Assembly (NCBI GenBank): GCA_029168955.1
Contig: JAPDOI010000040.1
Location: 2,406,501-2,470,500 of the forward strand
DNA length: 64,000 nt
Direction of reading: 5' to 3'
Source of the DNA: Aplectana chamaeleonis
Lineage: Eukaryota > Nematoda > Chromadorea > Rhabditida > Cosmocercidae
The number at the start of each line of letters is the position of its first letter. Positions within the stretch are counted from its first letter, which is position 1. Made by a program: the position numbers and the translations under genes. The notes under the pieces are model-generated. The model saw nothing but the letters and a program-made list of their open reading frames with translations, made no database searches and was not told where the DNA came from. Below are positions 46,120-57,485 of the stretch, in pieces.

Positions 46120-46560
46120 AAAATTGTTATAACATCTTTAGTTGGCTGATGTTTCGGCGATTTTCGCCTTTTTTAGAGCCTGAAATAACCGAATTAAGAT
46201 CCGTAGTACGATCATATTCTTGCGTCGTCATTTGACTAAAAGCCTCCGAAACCCTGAGCATCTTGTGTTTTCGGAGAGACATCTAGCGACTTATCGATAG
46301 ATTTCCATGTCTGAATCTCTCCTCAAAGATTCCTTCTCTGCGCTGCGAAGATTCGGAAAGCAGATCTCTCACCAGTACCAATTTCATATTATTTTGTTTA
46401 AGTTTTAATGTGACTTATCCCACTTCAAAGTCTTTACAGCTCTTTTTTGTGCAATACTCCTGGAATCTGCTAAGTTGGCCATCTAGCTCCTCAAAACAGA
46501 ATCACAAGCGATTGTTGAAAATTTTGTAATGGTCATGATTCGAGTTTCAATAGAACATAT
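46120..46560. repeat. Dispersed repeat R1, copy B part 1
   Basis: It matches 1-440 and then, without a gap, about 3,360-3,480. Confidence 0.6.
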
Positions 46561-47108
46561 TTTCAACAAAAACATAGAAACGATTGTGCGTCAGGGCACT
46601 TCAACGTGTTTTAAGATAATCTGTGAGTCGTTTTCCTACACAGAGTAGGGTTTATGTGTTGCTTTGCGAAAACACCGCTTTTTGTTCTTTCTCTAACAAA
46701 AATGTTGATGACCTATCTCGCCTAACTAAAAACCATTCTTTAGGCGTATTCTCATAGCAGCACTTCACTTTTAATCTGACGATAGAAGACTGGAGGCAAG
46801 GAGGGAAAGGAAATGATAGAGTTCAAGTAAAAGCAAAAGCGGTGCAGAATAGCTCGTCAATCGGAAGAGGGTGAAACTGCAATTCTCAATTCTCTGATAG
46901 TTACCGTTAAAGCCAAATTGGAAATACAGTACTTGTCATGGATTCTGTGCTTTCGCTTTTTCCCCTATTGTCAACTCTGTTCATGATAGTCAATTTGAGA
47001 ATCTAAAGAGATATTAGGAATCAGAATGGACAGATCTTTATTTAGTTCGACATACTTTTAACAGAGCATGCAAGCGTGACAACATGGTCTTATTTGCTCA
47101 TATATGCA
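46561..47108. other. Unassigned stretch inside R1 copy B
   Basis: No gene or repeat partner is seen. It probably belongs to the same repeat. Confidence 0.3.
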
Positions 47109-47112
47109 TTAA

Positions 47113-47572
47113 AGGCAGCACACACGCTCGTAAACGTGGTTGGGGTAACAATGTGGATCGAGCCGTATGGCTTACAACATAATGCCTACGCATTTTGAAG
47201 TGTTAAAAATGACCCACAACGCCGCTACATGAGTTAGAAGTTGGCCCCGCCCTATATTTTCACGCCCCCTGTTTTTGCAATTTTCCTCCGACGCAGTGTT
47301 GCTGGGCCATCTTCGCCGTCATTGACGTGTGTGGTTCACTTGTTAGACAATCTACCAACAGTACCGACGGTGAATATGACCCAGCAACCTTGCGTTGCAG
47401 GAAAAGGGCAAATACAGGGGGCGTGAAAATACAGGGCGGGGCCAACTTCTAACTCATGTAGCGTCATTGTGGGTCGTTTTGACGCTTCAAAATGCGTAGG
47501 CAATGTGATCTCGGCCATGCCATTCTATTTCCGCAGCTATTTCAATCACGTTTACGAGCGTGTATGCTGCCT
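47113..47572. mobile_element. TTAA-bounded MITE, family 3
   Basis: A 460-bp palindrome with ends AGGCAGCACACACGCTCGTA and mirror lies between TTAA at 47,109-47,112 and 47,573-47,576. Confidence 0.88.
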
Positions 47573-47741
47573 TTAATTGCAAAATCGCGTTTCACGCACG
47601 TTTCGGGTTGATTGTTTCATGCCTAAATTTGCCTATATATTAGGTTGATGCAAAGGTTTCCGGACTTTTTACGACTTTGAGTACAAAACATTTATTCCAA
47701 AAGCAAAGAAGGCTGGCAAAACAAAATAATTTCCATCACAT

Positions 47742-48050
47742 TCAAGGAACAAAATAATTTCCATCACATTCAAGGATCCGCCACCGACTAGGCAGATCAT
47801 GAATTCCCGACGCGTATAACTGTGGCTGTTTCGAGTCGAAGTATTCTTCTAAGGCCATTTTGACTCCGTCATCGTTAGTGAACTGTTTTCCATCTGGGAA
47901 GAGCTGCATCGAGCGGAACAGATGGTAGTCGGAAGGTGCAAGATCTGGGCGGAATGGAGGGTGAGGTAAAACTTCCCAGCCCAGGTCAAGCAGTTTCTGT
48001 CGGGTTATCCGATATACATGTGGGCGAGCATTGTGGTTACGAAGGCGAGC
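47742..48050 (-). pseudogene. Mariner transposase C-terminal part, minus strand
   Basis: It contains NARPHVYRITRQKLL, WEVLPHPPF, PDLAPSDYHLFRSMQLF and a tail with YASGIHDLPSRW. The third catalytic Asp (PSDYHLF) is present. The second Asp, expected before NARPH, is replaced by His. The N-terminal DNA-binding domain is absent. A 28-base tandem duplication (47,721-47,776) overlaps the 3' end. Confidence 0.85.
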
Positions 48051-48109
48051 AGGAATGAACAGAAACCGCAGGACCTGGGCTGAGAAATTCTTCCTTACCC
48101 TCCATATAG

Positions 48110-48300
48110 CACAGATCTTGCCCCTTCCGCCTACCATCTATTCCGCTCGATGCAACACTTCCTGGATTGAAAACAGTTCGCTAACGATGACGAAGTCGAA
48201 ATAGCCTTAGAAAAATACTTCGACTCGAAACAGCCAGAGTTCTACGCGTCGGGAATTCATGACCTGCACTATCGGTGGCCAAGGATCTTTGAATGTGGTT
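48110..48300 (+). pseudogene. Mariner transposase C-terminal part, plus strand
   Basis: It reads ALEKYFDSKQPEFYASGIHD and RIFECG in one frame, with stops and shifts nearby. It is a diverged inverted copy of the left half. Confidence 0.75.
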
Positions 48301-48459
48301 ATTGTAATAAATGTTTTTTATTTAAAGTCGTGCAAACTACGAAAACTTTCGCATCAACCTAATTTCTTGCTGAGGATCGAGCCAATCGTCACCCCAAAAG
48401 AAAGAGCACACAATGCTGATTCCCAATATCTCTTTAGATTCCCAAATTTAGCATCCCTA

Positions 48460-49640
48460 ACGGGTATTTCATCCTTGATTATATCCTTTGATCTTCGCCA
48501 CCGATCGAAGAAATGATGCTCGCATTGCCGACTGTCTCATCCCCATGTAAGACTGCCGCGTATCTGGCACGAGTTTGCGAGGGCCGTTCAACACAGGCCT
48601 CGGTCAGTAGTGAATTTGAGTGTCCCAAAAACATTCCTCAACAGAGATATTCTCTATCCCTAAACAAGAATCTATTTTCACTCGGTTTTGTGACCGTAAA
48701 GATAGGAATTAGGCGCAATATTCTGTTTTTCTCGATTTGAAAGACGAATCATGGCTTTCTTTGGGGAAAAAGTTATACCCACATATTCCAAAGATGAAAA
48801 TTTTCTTAAAATATTCTTAATTCACTGAAATTCACACTGATTAGAGGAATTTCTAGGGCGAACGGAATTGCAAATATCAGAGTATCCATCATTTGGTGAT
48901 CTCTCTATAAATAATGATTTCTCCCCTTCAAAAAATCAATGATTAAATGAAAATCTTTTCTTCTTTCGAAATTATTTTCGTGAACATTTTCAGGATGGTT
49001 CAAAATTTTTGAATTAATCGCAAAGTAAATTTTGAGAACTGTCTGCTTTGAATATTGTGAGCATTGTGTTTTTCGTGAAGAAAACGTATTGGCCATTTCG
49101 TTCCATTTTTGGCAAACCATTGCCGCTCAGCATTTGAAAAATACAAGTCATCGTGGTCTTTGTCCAAAATCAAAAAAATATGTTTCATTGGAAAATGCGA
49201 GTAAAGTTCAAAGTCATGAAAACGAATTTTAAAGTAAGAACGTGATTTTCCAAAGTTTTCGACACATACCTTCAAGATTTGAAAAAAAACTCAAATTGTT
49301 GTCGAATCTTGTAGAACACACTGAATAAATTATTTCAAAAGGGTTGAACATTTCTCAAATTTTCGGTCGGTTCCACACAACTATCATCCTATGAGAATGA
49401 CGACTCATCATCTTTTTCAGTATAATTCATCAGCCTTTAACCGAGCTGAACCATTCACATTGCTCGCAAGGAACTATTTTACTCGAGTGTACCATCTCAA
49501 ACCTAACGAAAATCCTTTTTTTTTCTAGACGGCGTTTAAATTGATGATCAATAAAATATCATTTTTTTGGAAGACTTGACGCAACGAAAATGTGAATTTT
49601 GCATAAAATTACCACCTTTGAGGTGGCCGCGCAGGTGAAC
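48460..49640. repeat. Dispersed repeat R1, copy B part 2
   Basis: It matches 840-1,830 along its length (TTGCGAGGGCCGTTCAACAC, then the AT-rich tail). Confidence 0.6.
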
Positions 49641-50497
49641 AGGTAAATCACTCAGGTAAATCCTACAGGTAAATCGCTTGGAACTGAAAAGTGTACGGGC
49701 AAGACTCCAGACTCAGATCGTGCCAAAAACTCCGCGTGTCCGCCTCCCGCCGAGCGCATGTTGCGGCGCCCCACCCTGCTTATCCGATCCGAAAGCTCAC
49801 TTCAATGCGTTCTTCCTGGATTTCGATGGAAATGATTAAAAATCACCAAAACATGTTTGGTAATAAACAGATTTCCTAGTTTACTACAGATTTTATGTTT
49901 TATATGTATGCTCTCTAATTTTAGTCTAATGCTAAGAACCTAATCTTTGGGGTACTTCTATCGAGCTCAGGATTTCTATTATCAAAAACAGCGGAATACT
50001 GAGGCATGGAGAAATATAGCGGTGCACTTCCAATCATTTAATGATGTGCTTACCGATTAAAAAGGCAGTTGCGCCCTAATTCCTTGCGATAGCATACCGT
50101 CTCATGAAAAAGGACGTTTTTGGTGGATCTTAGAATAGATTTCGAGCAGAGTATTGTTGGGTAAACATTAGCGAGTAGGAGTAGCCACGCATCCCCCGAA
50201 ATCTACATTCGCGTACGATACTTATGAAGCAGTCCTCACACTTTCTTTGCTTACATAACTATTCCCCAATTTGATATCCGTTCTGTGTCTTTTCTGGAAG
50301 ATGGATGTAAAGATACTCGACTTCAACTGTGGTTTGCTTTCCCTTCATACAGCCTTCTGGCAAGCTTTCTCATACGCGACAGTACACTTTATACGAATTC
50401 GACATGGATAATTCGTAATGCGTAATCTCAGAAAACGCGGTGAGAACACCTAACTCCCCCCCCCCCCCCCACACCCCCCACCAAACAAGCGGTTGTG
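49641..50497. other. Unassigned stretch with a poly-C run
   Basis: GTAAATC recurs three times at 49,640-49,680. A nearly pure C run lies at about 50,456-50,481. No gene was found. Confidence 0.35.
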
Positions 50498-50976
50498 TAC
50501 CTTGAAGTCACACTACACCCTCTGATATGAATTTTGTGATTTTTATTTGATTGTCTAGTAGACCCCTCTTTTATGAGACCTGCCAAGTGCGAGATCTCAA
50601 TTCCTCGCAATAAGCGAGATATAGGCGATCACCTTAGGCCCGACCCCCTTCGCTCACCACCACGGGCCAAACCCCTCACCAGATTTCCAAACTCTGTAGC
50701 GGCTAGATGAATGACTAAATTCTCAACAAGTCGTCGTTCTTCAGACCATAGCCAGACTGTCTCCGTATCCTGGCTCGCTCTCGGGCAACGATTGCAAATG
50801 AAGAGAAGAGACAACTCATCCGCCAATTTTTCACCCTTTAATCATAGGCATCTTTAATAAGCCATAACTCTGTTCATAGGGGGTCTTGAAGAAAAAAAAA
50901 ACCACTGTGATAAGAGTGTGACCCTCCTTAAGACCAGCATAAAAACTAAAAAATAATCTTCTGGGTGTTCTGTGCC
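50498..50976. repeat. Decayed family 2-like MITE
   Basis: The right end CTGTGCCTTTAA (near 50,970) matches the family 2 terminus. The left end near 50,498 (CCTTGAAGTCACACTACACC) is its decayed partner. The interior TGCGAGATCTCAATTCCT is the complement of a segment near 54,550. Confidence 0.45.
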
Positions 50977-51390
50977 TTTAAAGGCAGTTTCCTTTTTAAA
51001 GGCGGAAATCCGCATTTGGGGTTTTCTTCTCACTCCAATGTTTGAACCAAGTGGAGGCAGCAAAACTTGAGAGCTTAATGTCGCGCATTTATAATGCTAT
51101 AAGCTCGTCAAAACTGCTCCGGTGTCTGAAAAGGCGTCATCTGACATGAGGAACAGAAGCGCCAAGACAGGTTCCGACAGGCCGCGTAACTCCAAAAGTC
51201 TATTTTCTTTATTCCGAGAGATCCTCGTTCAAACCTCTGTATTAGGAGCTTTTTGTTTCAGAGAATTTTCGGAAACAAAGAGGCGAAAAGAAATGCGGAA
51301 CCTAAAAAAGTTAAGGGGCTAAACCAATTCAGACGTTCAAATTTTCGATATTGGTGTATTATACAGTACACAACGAACAGACGTATTTAA

Positions 51391-51874
51391 AGGCAGTGTT
51401 CACGATGATTTTCATCCCCGAGTTTCTGTCATAAAACCATGCGTTTGCCTCCAAGTGTTACCAAAATTACGAAGGAACGGCGAGAAACGCTCTAAATCGC
51501 CTTATTTCAGTGACATTATTCTATAACATGGACCAGTTGCCCGGTTGGATGAACATGTTCACGGTGGTTGTCACCGGTGGAAAGTTGGGTCAGTCGAAAA
51601 TAGAAGAATATTTTATGCAAAGCAGGATTAGTTAGGGCCCTAAGGAAAGAACAGAGCAATAAAGAGTAGAGAATTGCAAAGGACGGGTTCACAAAAGCTT
51701 TCATTGTCACAACAAACACTTCTTGTGATACTTAAGAGGCGGGCTGATACTTGAAGATTTCGTGTTTTTCTGATGCGTTTTTCTCAATTTCTACGTCATT
51801 TTAGTTCTACCCGGGGGCCACTTAATCGATATAGCGAATAATCTCAGAATTGAAGATTATCGTGAACACTGCCT
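51391..51874. mobile_element. TTAA-bounded MITE, family 1a
   Basis: The 484-bp element begins AGGCAGTGTTCACGATGATT and ends TATCGTGAACACTGCCT, with TTAA at 51,387-51,390 and 51,875-51,878. It is a sister of 33,155-33,693. Confidence 0.85.
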
Positions 51875-52015
51875 TTAAAGGAAGCTTAATGCTATGGGAT
51901 TTTCAAACGAGTTTTCCTCCGAAGCTTGCGTATTTTGGGTGTCCTCTTTGCGATATATCACAACCTGGTAGGCCTACCTGCAGGATAAAAAAAAGAATAC
52001 GGTTTTTTGCGCGTA

Positions 52016-52320
52016 CGCTACCTCTAAGGTAGTCCTTGTGATATGGCTGGAGATCGATTGGTTGTGTGAAGTAGAGCATGTGCACGCTGGGAAGCAAAGA
52101 ACTCTTCATGCTGATTATGACTGTGCTTGTAGCTACCCGAGTGGACCATTTTGAGAAATGTTACCACACGGTGCTGGCCACGAGAGAGCAGCAGCTGAGG
52201 AGACGAATGGAGAACGAGGGCAGCACGTGCTCCTCAAGCAGGAGCTCGTCCACTTGTGCTGCCCTCGTTGTTCTCGAGGAGCTGAGTGCGCCCCATTACA
52301 ACATTTAAGATGACGACCGA
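52016..52320. repeat. Dispersed repeat R5, copy 3
   Basis: GATCGATTGGTTGTGT leader, GAACGAGGGCAGCACGTGCT core and GTGCTGCCCTCG, as in copies 1, 2 and 4. Confidence 0.6.
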
Positions 52321-52389
52321 TTTTTTTTTGCTCAAACTCTGTACACATTGTTTAGGAGAAAAACACAAGATGTCTATTGATCCTACTCA

Positions 52390-52560
52390 CTATATTTAGC
52401 TAAGTGTGTGTGACCGTCTGTGTGTGTGTGTGTGTGAGAGAGTGAACGGAAATTAGTCGTCGTCACCCGTCGTTAACGATTGACACCCGGCTGTCACACC
52501 CACTGTCCGCGTATGCAGCGGTGGTCATTGACCTCGCTTCGTGTCAGTGAGCAAACAAGA
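52390..52560. repeat. Dispersed repeat R7, copy 2, with (TG)n
   Basis: A TG dinucleotide run at about 52,417-52,436 is followed by TTGACACCCGGCTGTCACAC and GTATGCAGC, matching 29,330-29,415. Confidence 0.5.
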
Positions 52561-52810
52561 GAACAATCAGTTCTGAGTACTGTTCTACTGCTCATTTGTG
52601 CCTATTCCTTCAATTTCTCATTCATAATCACTTTCTGGAGAGACAGCTTTCTGGGATGAGCTCAAGAACTGTGCAGGACATCAATGTACCCCGAAAAGTT
52701 CACCAAACCATGGAGAAGTGTGACATAACTTTCTCCGCAGATTCTCTTCTTTAGAATCTGTGTCAGACTGTGAAGGATTATGCATTGTAATGAATAATTA
52801 CCCTGTGTAA

Positions 52811-53425
52811 GGCCCTGGTCATAGTTGGTGCTATTTGCATCTGCATCCCCCCGCACCCCCGCACCCCCAACACCCCCCGCACCCCCAACACCCCCAACAC
52901 CACCCCGGTCGATACGTATGTTTAAAATGATGGAGTGAGGTTGAGAAAATCACTCGATGCATCCAACTAGATATGACGATGATTACGTGGCCAACAGGAT
53001 TGCACCTGTTCAGAGAAATAGTGAAGGCGAGTATGGTGAGGTCACGGAGGTAGCAGTAAGGTTAGCTTTCTAGTGATACGCAATGTTTTATCTTCGACCC
53101 GCCCACCCGGTGATTTTCTCATCCACGTATTGCATGGATATCGACCGCGTCGGATACATTGAGTGATTTTCTCAACCTCACTCCATCATTTTAAACATAC
53201 GTATCGACCGGGGGGTGCGAGAGAGTGCGAAGCTGAGGATACACCGAGTGATTTTTCTCAGCTTCACCTCACCATGTTGTTCATACGTATCGACCGGGTG
53301 GGTGTTGGGGGTGCGGGGGGGGTGCGGGGGGGATACACCGAGTGATTTTTGCATCCCATTTCCAATGCATCCTGTGTGTATCGACCGGGCTGGAGGCGTC
53401 GGCTCATCCAACTATGACCGGGGCC
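52811..53425. mobile_element. PIF/Harbinger-like MITE with internal C-rich repeats
   Basis: Inverted ends GGCCCTGGTCATAGTTGG and the mirror of GGCCCCGGTCATAGTTGG are flanked by TAA at 52,808-52,810 and 53,426-53,428. Inside are a C-rich CCCCCGCACCCCCAACAC tandem tract (52,847-52,905), an inner inverted pair (about 52,905-52,965 with 53,155-53,215), and three copies of a unit containing CATACGTATCGACCGGG and ACACCGAGTGATTTT. It is 615 bp and non-coding. Confidence 0.75.
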
Positions 53426-53429
53426 TAAG

Positions 53430-53799
53430 CTTGATTGAGAACAGTGTAACTGATTTCCTTGAAAACATAGAGGAGTGCGCAAGTTTTTTTTATCGCAAAA
53501 AAAGCTTCCCGTGATTTTTTTTGCTCATACAACTCTGAGATATATTGCCGCGTCTTCGCCGCAACTCCTCCGTTTTGACGCCTGCCGGAGGAGTTGCGGG
53601 GGAGATGAGAGGCAGAACCGCGGACGATTTTTTCTTTCTTTTCTTCCGTGACCGGTAGGGTCACGGAAGAGTTCCGGCGGAGTCCCAGTAGAGTAGCGAA
53701 AGCGTGATTCACGGGGAAGTCACGGCAAAGCCGCGGAAAAGTCCAGGGTCGCTTGGGAGACGCGGGATGGTCGAGGATCGCGAAGGAATCATTAGGCAG
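53430..53799. other. Unassigned stretch
   Basis: G- and A-rich sequence with GAGTTGCGG and GTCACGG repeats. No gene was found. Confidence 0.3.
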
Positions 53800-54665
53800 C
53801 AGCGGAGAGTCACGGCAATATTTCTCAGAGAAAGCGCCTTATCGCCATATCTCGCTTCAAAATTGACGAAATGAAATTTTGAGGTAGTTTTCGTGTTCCT
53901 CTCAGTTAGGGAAATGTAGAGTCATTGCGACTTCGGTATCCTGTTGAAAAAAGTGTATTTCCTTCGAAAAGCCATATCGACCACAGATCAGAAAATGAAC
54001 GATTTCTGCTATCATGATCATCTGACCAATTCATAGTGAGGGATTTTTTGGTGTAAATATGCAATTTTCGATGCACTTCTTGCGTTCAATCTAATGTTTT
54101 CTGAAACTGTCGTATAGGACTCAATTGAAGAAATTTAGAAATTACTTCAAAATTGAAATTGGACCACTTTGAAGCAAGTTATAGCGATGCAGCGCTTTGT
54201 GAGCGCAAAAAAAACGCCGCAAAATGCTTTTTTCGCGAAAAATTGTGCGGAACTGTACCTCAGGGGTAAATTTCGATATTATAGTCCGCCCCCCGTGTAT
54301 AGCAAGCCTTTCAAGCTAGAGAACTCAATTCGATCAAATAAGTGAGAAACTACACGGAAAAAGTCGACCCCGCTCACAACACCCTAAAAGCATTCAAGCG
54401 TTTAGACCCCGAAATGTAACCCAAACTTTTGCAAACGGAAAAATTAGTTTGTGTGGCGATGCTCAAAAGTAAAATGAACAATAGCAGAGCTCTTGGTTCC
54501 CTTACCGGGGCGATGCAGTTAGGCTTTTGGGGCTGAGCCGACTTTTTCCTTGAAGTTTCTCACTTATTACAAGGAATTGAGATCTCGCGCTTGGCAGGGT
54601 TACTATTCACGGTGGGCGGGCTATACCATCGAATTTTACTCCTGATGTTGCACTATGCCTTCAAG
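53800..54665. repeat. Dispersed repeat R9, copy 2
   Basis: 54,340-54,620 matches 42,690-42,960. The right end CACTATGCCTTCAAGG resembles decayed family 2 termini. The left boundary is uncertain. Confidence 0.5.
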
Positions 54666-54728
54666 GCTGTTTAGCGCAGCGAGGCACTGCTCTGTAATTC
54701 AAATAATCCATAGATCTTAAAGCACGCC

Positions 54729-54762
54729 CACAAGTACGCCGCGAAGCGGCGTGGGTGTGCAC
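54729..54762. repeat. Short hairpin motif H, copy 4
   Basis: CACAAGT, hairpin ACGCCGC-GAA-GCGGCGT, then GGGTGTGCAC. Compared with the copy at 29,438, one stem pair is C-G instead of A-T, so pairing is kept. Confidence 0.6.
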
Positions 54763-54779
54763 CTTGCATACAGATATCC

Positions 54780-55075
54780 AGAAGTCTAAATGTACATGCT
54801 CGAAAGAAATAACTCCCCAAACTGATTATGAATGTCTTTGTAGCTGCCCAAGTGAACCACTTTGAGCCAAGTTACTACACTGCGCTGGCCAAAACGGAGA
54901 GCAGCAGCTGAGGCGACGAAAGGAGGACGAGGGCAGCACGTGCTTCTAAGAGCAGCAGAAAGGCAGCATGTGCTGCTCGAGCAGCAGCTCTTCCCCTCGT
55001 GCTGCCCTCGCTAGCCTCGTAAAGGTGAAAGCCTATTGTGCTCCATTACGACCCCGCGAACCTCTGAGAAGGTGA
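54780..55075. repeat. Dispersed repeat R5, copy 4
   Basis: AGGACGAGGGCAGCACGTGC and CTCGAGCAGCAGCTCTTCCC are shared with copy 2 almost exactly. Confidence 0.6.
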
Positions 55076-56283
55076 GATATGAAAATGCAAAGTGATTTCC
55101 ACCACAATTTATCCACTGTTCCATCAATCAAAGTTTGAGGTTTGTTCATGAAGTCACTATAGACGGCGCCGTTTTCTTATATGAAATCGTGGGAGAGTCG
55201 TTCATGAGAACTAGAGCTTGCGGCGTTGTCGTAGGACTGAGACTGAGCGTTGCGAAAGCTTTGTCACAGTTGTATAAAATCCTTGTAATGCATATGGCTT
55301 TGTGTAAACGCTTACACAAAAAATATGTGCAAGTTATCCGAATCGTCTGTTCAAGCGCAGTCGTCGGAAAAAAGGTTTGGTATAGTACGAAGAGCTATCG
55401 ACGCAGTATCATTCTAACAGAACGCACTGACTGCCGAAGTGAAACGTTCTATAACGTTGGCGGATATAATTCCACACACTTCGCGCGTATGTATTGAAGT
55501 AGAAATTTATCACTATTAATGAAATTCGTATTAGGCCATTGGTTCGGCCTGTTGCTTCGTATTGTGTTGCACGTGCAATATTGGAGCACAGAAAATTTGA
55601 CGATGAGAAAAAAAATTATGGATGAACTTGGAAGGAACGGAACCGTAATACAAGTTCAGTACAACTATGTCATGAGGTAGGTGATAAAAGTCATCAAAAC
55701 GAAGCGATTTCGGTGACGAATTGGCCGGTTGAAATCGATTGTTCAATCGATTGAAAAAATTCCATAATTGGTTATTTCGAGAACAACCAGCAGGACTCAT
55801 GGGAGACAATAGCAGCGCTCACTAAGGACTGATGCCAGAATTAACTGGAAATATGAAGAATGGACCGTCTAGTGTTGTGCAGAAATGGGTAGCTGGTCAG
55901 CGATGGTGAAGGAAATGGCGGTTCTGAGATCACGCGCAGCCGAATCAGTACCTTAAGTGCAATTTCGCCACAACGTTTCTCAGCATGAGGTACGGCAGGC
56001 CGAACTCACCAAAACTTTTGAATATTTACAAATTTGTCATGTCCTCATTAAATCACACGGTAAATTGATGTAATTTTCTAGCATCCACTCATGGCCTACA
56101 TCGTGCACTTCAACGCTTCACGAACTGAGGTCCTGTAGAACATGCGATCTCAGGCACTCGGGGGCTACGGCCGCCGCACCATTGGCCGCCGAGCCGCGCC
56201 TCCGATCAGCGCATCGATGTCAAAAGGTGCGCGGATCGGCGTCCTCCGCTGAAATCCGTCGGTCCGCAGCCCCTGAGCGGCCC
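55076..56283. other. Unassigned stretch
   Basis: A 120-aa plus-strand frame (55,135-55,497) has no recognisable domain, signal or splice site. No repeat partner was found. Confidence 0.3.
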
Positions 56284-56645
56284 AAAATTTGTCCATAAGC
56301 GGCTCAAAAACTGTCCATTGGCAAACGATTTCTTACTCATTACCGGTCGCAAATCTGTCACAAAGCGGACTGAAATCTGTCCAAAACCGGGCTCAAACCT
56401 GGCCAAAACCTGACGTAATCCTGTCGTACAGCGGATCGAAACCTAATCAAAAGCGACTCAAAATCTACCTCAAAGCGATCGAAAAAGTGGTCGAAATCGT
56501 ACAAAACCCACCCCAAACCTATCCTAACCCGGGCTCAAATCTGTTCAAAAACGGGCGGAAACCTGTCGTCCATCGGATCAAAAACTTACCAAAAGCGGCT
56601 TGAAACCCATAGAAGGGCAGTCAAAAATCTGAGTAAAAGCGAGCC
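56284..56645. repeat. Degenerate minisatellite of about 22 bases
   Basis: Units like AAACCTGTCCAAAAGCGGCTCA recur about 16 times with many substitutions. Open frames here reflect the array. Confidence 0.65.
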
Positions 56646-57239
56646 CAAGGGTATCAAAATCCGAAAATCCTAACAGATCCATACATTTATTTTTCTACTT
56701 GTCCAAACAAATAAAATATTCGAAAAACACCGGGCACACAAAAAAACATCGATTATTCGGCAACGGCTACGTCGCTCCATTCAATAACAGAAAAGGAAGA
56801 CCTTCAGAGGTCAAGGATGAATAGAAATCACCCAAATAAAATCTTGAAAAATAGGTTTCTGGGGCAGCAATAACATTCAACAAACTGCTGGATTGAGGAG
56901 CTAGATTGAAATAACAAAGAAAAATTTCGACTGCGGAACACAATCAGAAAGGCCAATAGACATGAATCTCAAAAAAGAAATATTGTCTTCTGTAAACAGA
57001 GGAGAACATTGAGAGTACTTGTCAACGTTACCAAACACGTGATGAACCAGTAAAATTAAACCTGTAAAACACAACAAGGAGGAAAAAGGTAAAAACAACA
57101 ACAAAAAGTTCCCACGACAAAATCACGTCTGAATTTCCAGCGGGAATCGAGATCTCTAGGACAACTTTCACCTGAAAGTTGGGAAAACTGCAAAGAATAA
57201 GCCCTAAAAAACTCATAATGACACTATCTTTGATAGTTA
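56646..57239. other. Unassigned stretch
   Basis: AT-rich. It may be the 3' flank of the minus-strand gene at 57.5 kb. Nothing else is recognised. Confidence 0.3.
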
Positions 57240-57475
57240 AACTCGCGCCACCCCTATTCCCTTTAACGGCTACCGATCAGGGTGCAGAACTGAAAACTGA
57301 CTTTGAGAAAGCAGTAAATATCCAGAAAGATGAAATCGACTCTGCTAGACATATCTTGACATTCCCCCTTTTCATAATCGGTTGCATTCTTCGAGTTGGT
57401 TTTTCAGTTGTACACTCTGATCGTCGGTCGTTGAAAGGAATCAGCGCGGTAGATTGAAGGTTAGGGCCGTGATGG
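57240..57475. repeat. Foldback MITE-like element next to a gene end
   Basis: Inverted arms contain CTACCGATCAGGGTGCA with a mirror TACACTCTGATCGTCGG, and ACTGAAAACTGAC with its mirror. It shares ATAATCGGTTGC and TTAGGGCCGT with 2,470-2,590. If the gene at 57,486 is real this lies in its 3' UTR. Confidence 0.5.
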
Positions 57476-57485
57476 GATACTGAGG

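Larger units (their letters stand above)
47641..48361. mobile_element. Palindromic mariner made of two transposase 3' halves
   Basis: The ends are TAGGTTGATGCAAAGGTTT at the left and the mirror of TAGGTTGATGCGAAAGTTT at the right, very like the published human Hsmar1/MADE1 terminus. The left half encodes the C-terminal mariner domain on the minus strand (47,742-48,137). The right half encodes a diverged copy of the same domain on the plus strand (about 48,110-48,300). They meet near 48,110-48,150. The total is about 720 bp. The structure is a foldback built from two mariner copies and is non-autonomous. Confidence 0.85.
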
